Origin: an uncultured Acetatifactor sp.
GTDB lineage: Bacteria; Bacillota; Clostridia; Lachnospirales; Lachnospiraceae
Length of the DNA stretch: 64,000 nucleotides
Reading direction: 5' to 3'
Assembly (NCBI GenBank): GCA_934436435.1
Contig: CAKSAN010000001.1
Coordinates: 186,001 to 250,000 of the forward strand
A program made the translations under genes and the position numbers. The number at the start of each line of letters is the position of its first letter. The stretch's first letter is position 1. A model generated the notes under the pieces. It made no database searches. It was not told the DNA's origin and saw only the letters and a program-made list of their open reading frames with translations. Shown here piece by piece: positions 60,597-64,000 of the stretch.

Positions 60597-61838
60597 TCAC
60601 CGTTCTATCTCATGCAGAAACAGGCCGCTGCGAAGCTTCGGTTCGAACCAGGTGGACTTCGGAGGCATCAGCCGTCCGGCATCCGCCACCGCAAAAAGCT
60701 CCGCAATGGAGGTGGGATACATGGAAAACGCCACCTTCATATCGGTATGTACTCTCCGTTCCAGCTCCGCAAGTCCCCGGATACCACCCACAAAATCGAT
60801 CCGTTTATCGGTCTTCGGATCTTTGATCCCCAGAATGGGATCTAACAGATAGTTCTGTAACAATGATACATCCAGTCCTTCTACGGCATCCTCGTTCATA
60901 ATTTCTTCTTTCGCGGTCAGGCAGTACCACTCATCCTCCAGATACATGCCGAAAATACCCTTTTTCTCAGGGCGGTAGGGAGTACTCCCCTTTTTCTCTA
61001 CGGTAAAATGTTCTTCGATCTTTGACAAGAATGTATCAGCATCCATACCGTTTAAATCTTTTACCACGCGGTTATAATCCAGAATCCGCAGTTCCTCATC
61101 CGGGAAGATCACCGCCAGAAAATAATTGAATTCCTCTTCCCCGGTATAGTCCGGATGCTGCTCTCTGCGTTTCAGCCCCACCTTCACTGCGGAGGCACAG
61201 CGGTGATGTCCGTCGGCAATGTAGATCGCCGGGATCTTCGCAAATGCGTCCTGAATCATCGTGACATCCGCTTCGTCTGAGATCACCCACACCCGGTGTC
61301 CGATGCCATCCTCACTGATGAAATCATACACCGGTGCCTGCTTTTTGATCTCTGCGATTTTTTTCGTCAGTTCCTCTTTGGCTCGGTACGCCAAAAAGAT
61401 CGGTCCGGTCTGCATACTACAGGTATCCACATGGCGGATGCGGTCTTCCTCCTTATCCGCTCTGGTATTTTCATGCTTTTTGATCACGTTGTTCCGGTAA
61501 TCATCGATGGACGCACAAGCCACCACTCCGGTCTGACTGTTCCCGTCCATGGTCAGCTCATACAGGTAAAAGCACGGCGTCGGATCCTTTACGAATTTTC
61601 CTTCCCGGATCCTCTCCCGAAGCATCTGATCCGCCTTTTCATAGACGCAGGATGCGTAAGTGTCCACATCATTGGAAAACTGCGTCTCCGCCCGGTCAAT
61701 CGCCAGAAAAGATTCCGGATTCTTCTTCACCACCTCACAGGCTTCCTGTCTGTTATATACATCATAAGGAAGCGCCGCGATTTTCTCTTCCATTCCCCTG
61801 CAGGGACGATATGCCATAAATGGTCTGATCTGTGCCAT
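60597..61838 (-). CDS. DUF1015-family protein
   Basis: The 413-residue soluble protein starts MAQIRPFMAYRPCRGMEEKI and shows the DUF1015 landmarks 'IAALPYDVYNRQEACEVVKKNPESFLAIDR', 'ENTRADKEEDRIRHV', 'GPIFLAYRAKEEL' and 'IADGHHRCASAVKVG'. The last is a His-rich motif suggesting metal or nucleotide binding. Members occur widely in anaerobes; the function is not settled, although serine kinase activity has been shown for related proteins in archaea. SD GGGAGG precedes the ATG. The 141-bp structured element lies directly upstream, in or next to its 5' leader. Confidence 0.88.
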   Translation of the reverse strand: MAQIRPFMAYRPCRGMEEKIAALPYDVYNRQEACEVVKKNPESFLAIDRAETQFSNDVDTYASCVYEKADQMLRERIREGKFVKDPTPCFYLYELTMDGNSQTGVVACASIDDYRNNVIKKHENTRADKEEDRIRHVDTCSMQTGPIFLAYRAKEELTKKIAEIKKQAPVYDFISEDGIGHRVWVISDEADVTMIQDAFAKIPAIYIADGHHRCASAVKVGLKRREQHPDYTGEEEFNYFLAVIFPDEELRILDYNRVVKDLNGMDADTFLSKIEEHFTVEKKGSTPYRPEKKGIFGMYLEDEWYCLTAKEEIMNEDAVEGLDVSLLQNYLLDPILGIKDPKTDKRIDFVGGIRGLAELERRVHTDMKVAFSMYPTSIAELFAVADAGRLMPPKSTWFEPKLRSGLFLHEIER

Positions 61839-61915
61839 GTTCTACCTCCCGAATACTTAGATAAATTCATTCTACCAAATACCGGCTTATATCTCAAGGC
61901 TATTTCCATAAACAA

Positions 61916-62056
61916 GTAGCCCGCGTTGGGGTAAGGACAAGCAGACTCTAAGCAGCCGTCGGTACTTAGTGATGGTACTTTCCTCACTTATGTACCGCTA
62001 CGGTCTGCGTCCGAAGTGGAAACGGGTCTGCGGTTCTTAGCCCCAATGCGGGCTAC
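61916..62056. repeat. 141-bp structured element with long terminal inverted repeats
   Basis: GTAGCCCGCGTTGGGG-TAAG (61916-61935) and its near-perfect inverse CTTA-G-CCCCAATGCGGGCTAC (62036-62056) differ by one wobble-compatible base and one bulge. Inside, CGGTACTTAGTGA (61960-61972) pairs with TCACTTATGTACCG (61984-61997), and GCAGAC (61941-61946) can pair with either of two GTCTGC copies (62003-62008 or 62026-62031). No open frame is credible. It fills the gap between the lactonase stop and DUF1015. It may be a MITE-like element or a structured RNA. Confidence 0.75.
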
Positions 62057-62075
62057 GGGATTTAAAAATTATTAA

Positions 62076-63128
62076 TCATCCCAGTTTGTGGAACAGAATA
62101 CAGTTGGGCATATTGACCTTCATGGCCGGTCCGTTCATGATCATGGTGCCATGCTCCAGGTCAATATGGAAGAAGGTCATAGTATTGCTCTCATGATTCA
62201 GGGACACCAGGAATTTATTATCCGGGAAGAACTCCGCATCCTTCGGATATTCACCGCTGACCGGCAGCAGGAAGTTCTTCTTCAACAGCCCCGTCTTCTT
62301 GTCTGCGTCAAATACGATAACGGAGTTGTCACCCGCAATGGAGCTGAGAAGATAATTATAGTCCAGAGAGAAACTGAAGGCACTGGCACTGTTGGTGTTG
62401 CCTCTGGTCAGTTTGATCAGCTCTACCGTCTGGATCTTCTCGAAAGTGGGATCATTATTGTTATCCGCATACTCGTAAACATCAATATAGCACTTCAGCT
62501 CGTGAAGGATATAAATATACTTGCCGTCCTCGGAGATCTTGATATGACGGGGAGCGGATTCCATCTCGCTGCGGATGATGTCCTCCAACTTAACCTTTCC
62601 CTTCTCCACGTCAAAACGATAGACATTAACATGATCCATTCCCTGATCGGCTACCAGAAGGTACTTATTATCATGCGTCATGCGGGCACAGTTGATATGG
62701 GGGCGGAAATTCCGCTCTGCCATACTGCCCAGACCCTTATGATAGATCTCATCGGTGATCTCTCCGATGGAACCGTCTTCTTTCAACCGAAGTACGGTCA
62801 GCTTGCCGTCATGGTAACCGGCTACAAACAGATACTGATCTGTATAGTCTGTGGAAACATAACATCCTCTCATACCATTGATCGGTGCGAAATTGATCAG
62901 CTCCAGGTCTCCGTCCGGCTGAATCGTATAGGCTTCCACTCCGAAATCCGTTATAGAATAAAGGAACTTTCCGTTATGGGAAATGGTCAGATAGGAAGAG
63001 TTCGTAATCTCTACCTTGTCCTTCTCCTTAAAACGGCCGTTTTTCATATCCACATCATATATTCTGATACCGTGACTGTCCCCCTGTGTATAACTGGAAA
63101 CATAGGCAACATATTTTTCCTTACTCAT
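62076..63128 (-). CDS. Lactonase-family seven-bladed beta-propeller (6-phosphogluconolactonase-like)
   Basis: The 350-residue protein has repeated beta-propeller blades: 'YLTISHNGKFLYSITDFG', 'RPHINCARMTHDNKYLLVADQGMDHVNVYRFD', 'SAPRHIKISEDGKYIYILHE' and 'SFSLDYNYLLSSIAGDNSVIVFD'. The pattern is that of the lactonase (YkgB/Pgl, PF10282) family, which hydrolyses 6-phosphogluconolactone in some bacteria. It has no signal peptide, so it is cytosolic. SD AAGGAGG precedes the ATG. The promoter spacer holds a perfect palindrome (63178-63196), which suggests regulation. Substrate is inferred from the family only. Confidence 0.87.
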   Translation of the reverse strand: MSKEKYVAYVSSYTQGDSHGIRIYDVDMKNGRFKEKDKVEITNSSYLTISHNGKFLYSITDFGVEAYTIQPDGDLELINFAPINGMRGCYVSTDYTDQYLFVAGYHDGKLTVLRLKEDGSIGEITDEIYHKGLGSMAERNFRPHINCARMTHDNKYLLVADQGMDHVNVYRFDVEKGKVKLEDIIRSEMESAPRHIKISEDGKYIYILHELKCYIDVYEYADNNNDPTFEKIQTVELIKLTRGNTNSASAFSFSLDYNYLLSSIAGDNSVIVFDADKKTGLLKKNFLLPVSGEYPKDAEFFPDNKFLVSLNHESNTMTFFHIDLEHGTMIMNGPAMKVNMPNCILFHKLG

Positions 63129-63171
63129 GACCGGATCCTCCTTAACGTTCTATGTCTTTTTATGTTTATAA

Positions 63172-63201
63172 ATATAGCACAATTCTAAAAATTGTGAAAC
63201 A
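63172..63201 (-). promoter_or_regulatory. Lactonase promoter with internal operator palindrome
   Basis: Minus-strand TTTCAC and TATATT are 17 nt apart; between and overlapping them is CACAATT-TTTAG-AATTGTG (63178-63196), 7-bp perfect arms. A repressor bound there would block the polymerase. Confidence 0.6.
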
Positions 63202-63290
63202 TTTTTTCTGCAAAATTCCCGAAAAATACTCCTGTTTTTTCCCTACGGTAAAGTTTATGTAAATTAGCCCGGAAAATACAAAACTTCACA

Positions 63291-63319
63291 TTGACTTTCC
63301 GCGTATTTACGTATAATAT
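63291..63319 (+). promoter_or_regulatory. Promoter of potA
   Basis: TTGACT (63291-63296) with TAATAT (63314-63319) at 17 nt, or the overlapping TATAAT (63312-63317) at 15 nt. Confidence 0.65.
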
Positions 63320-63329
63320 TAATTCGACT

Positions 63330-63369
63330 TGCAAAAAATTTTCATTTAGGTTTTTCGAGGATTTTTTGC
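63330..63369 (+). promoter_or_regulatory. Leader inverted repeat before potA
   Basis: GCAAAAAAT (63331-63339) and ATTTTTTGC (63361-63369) form a 9-bp stem, followed by AGGATTTTTT. It lies 30 nt before the potA start; an attenuator is possible but the stem is weak. Confidence 0.4.
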
Positions 63370-63400
63370 AGGATTTTTTACATCAGGAAGGAAAAAATTG

Positions 63401-64000
63401 ATGAAAAATGCTTTAGTCAATTTAGTGAACATTTCAAAATCATTTGACAATCAGATGGTTCTGGATGATCTCAATCTGTACATCCGCGAGAACGAGTTCC
63501 TGACACTGTTGGGACCCAGTGGCTGCGGAAAGACTACAACCCTCCGTATTCTGGGCGGTTTCGAGACTCCTGACAAAGGTCAGGTCATTTTCGAAGGCCG
63601 GGATATCACTAACCTTCCACCCAATAAGCGTAATCTGAATACCGTATTCCAGAAGTATGCCCTGTTCCCCCATATGACCATTGCTGAGAACATTGCTTTC
63701 GGATTAAAGATCAGCGGTAAAAGTAAATCTTATATTAATGATAAAATTAAATATGCCTTGAAATTAGTCAATCTGGACGGTTTCGAGAACCGTATGCCGG
63801 ATTCCCTAAGCGGCGGTCAGCAGCAGCGTATCGCCATTGCCCGTGCTATCGTAAATGAACCGAAACTCCTGCTTCTGGACGAGCCCCTTGGCGCTCTGGA
63901 TCTGAAGCTGCGTCAGGATATGCAATACGAACTGATCCGTCTGAAAAATGAGCTGGGAATTACCTTTATCTATGTCACCCACGACCAGGAGGAGGCTCTG
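63401..64000 (+). CDS. potA: Spermidine/putrescine ABC transporter ATPase PotA (3' end outside window)
   Basis: 200 codons are visible, beginning [20 protein letters not shown]. Walker A is GPSGCGKTT (38-46); [19 protein letters not shown], the Q-loop [21 protein letters not shown], signature [15 protein letters not shown], Walker [21 protein letters not shown] and THDQEEAL follow. The spacing and [12 protein letters not shown] are typical of PotA/MalK-type importers; the [11 protein letters not shown] run points to PotA. SD AGGAAGG precedes the ATG. The regulatory C-terminus and any potBCD genes lie beyond the window. Confidence 0.88.
   Translation, partial: MKNALVNLVNISKSFDNQMVLDDLNLYIRENEFLTLLGPSGCGKTTTLRILGGFETPDKGQVIFEGRDITNLPPNKRNLNTVFQKYALFPHMTIAENIAFGLKISGKSKSYINDKIKYALKLVNLDGFENRMPDSLSGGQQQRIAIARAIVNEPKLLLLDEPLGALDLKLRQDMQYELIRLKNELGITFIYVTHDQEEAL

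Noticed and set aside
62088..63188. 366-codon open frame on the plus strand opposite the lactonase gene
   Set aside because: It is antisense to a clear beta-propeller protein, has no start signal, and its composition is that of a shadow frame.

Overview
The window looks like chromosome from a strictly anaerobic, spore-forming Firmicute of the class Clostridia, most probably a Lachnospiraceae relative (cluster XIVa). This placement is inferred from gene content and protein style: cotJABC, spoIVA, a GerA/SpoVAF-type germination protein, oxygen-sensitive class III ribonucleotide reductase (nrdDG), mreBCD with radC, strong AGGAGG ribosome binding sites and TTGACA/TATAAT-type promoters. Base composition looks balanced by eye (not computed). 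I see no phage, insertion sequence, integrase or CRISPR array.

Layout. Almost everything is on the minus strand. 1-11.3 kb is one colinear block read leftward: mutS, mutL, a LURP-one-like gene, miaA, a methionine gamma-lyase-like PLP enzyme, a DUF4321 membrane protein, radC, mreB, mreC and mreD (cut by the window edge). 11.3-20.4 kb: a SulP transporter, miaB, pepT, an AGCS amino-acid symporter, and a two-component system with an unidentified membrane-anchored partner. 20.7-21.7 kb: cotJABC on the plus strand. 22-31 kb: degV, a GerA-family gene, dut, nrdG-nrdD with two NrdR-box-like sites, a WYL regulator coupled to a 48-residue membrane protein, and a membrane-anchored MutS-like ATPase. 31-35.1 kb: a purine/pyrimidine salvage operon (purine nucleoside phosphorylase, cytidine deaminase, amidohydrolase, NCS2 permease). 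35.3-36.8 kb: spoIVA. 36.9-37.4 kb: a repeat region with no convincing gene. 37.4-40.3 kb: an ABC importer of the TrpXYZ-like type. 40.5-48.9 kb: a beta-helix protein, topB, an AAA ATPase, a GGDEF/EAL protein, asd and argH. 49.1-50.9 kb (plus): an ATPase/permease pair with no binding protein, then tRNA-Thr(CGT). 51-57.2 kb: a BMP-type nucleoside ABC importer and a polytopic membrane protein. 57.3-63.1 kb: MscS channel, glgB, a DUF1015 protein and a lactonase-type beta-propeller. 63.4 kb to the end (plus): the start of potA.

How the genes work together. Genome maintenance (mutS/mutL, radC), tRNA A37 modification (miaA, miaB), cell shape (mreBCD), nucleotide metabolism (dut, nrdDG, nucleoside salvage and import), Asp/Arg biosynthesis (asd, argH) and sporulation/germination (cotJ, spoIVA, GerA-like) dominate. 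The protein-coding part is mostly conventional.

The least explained material is intergenic: (i) an array of about six 52-bp units at 36.9-37.2 kb, each carrying CTGTGCCC/GGGCACAG arms; (ii) a neighbouring chain of hairpins bounded by a 10-bp inverted repeat; (iii) a 141-bp element at 61.9-62.1 kb with about 20-bp terminal inverted repeats and competing internal pairings; (iv) a hairpin-rich leader before the response regulator at 20.5 kb. They look like structured, possibly dispersed repeat families. Whether they are mobile, transcribed or regulatory cannot be decided from this window alone.
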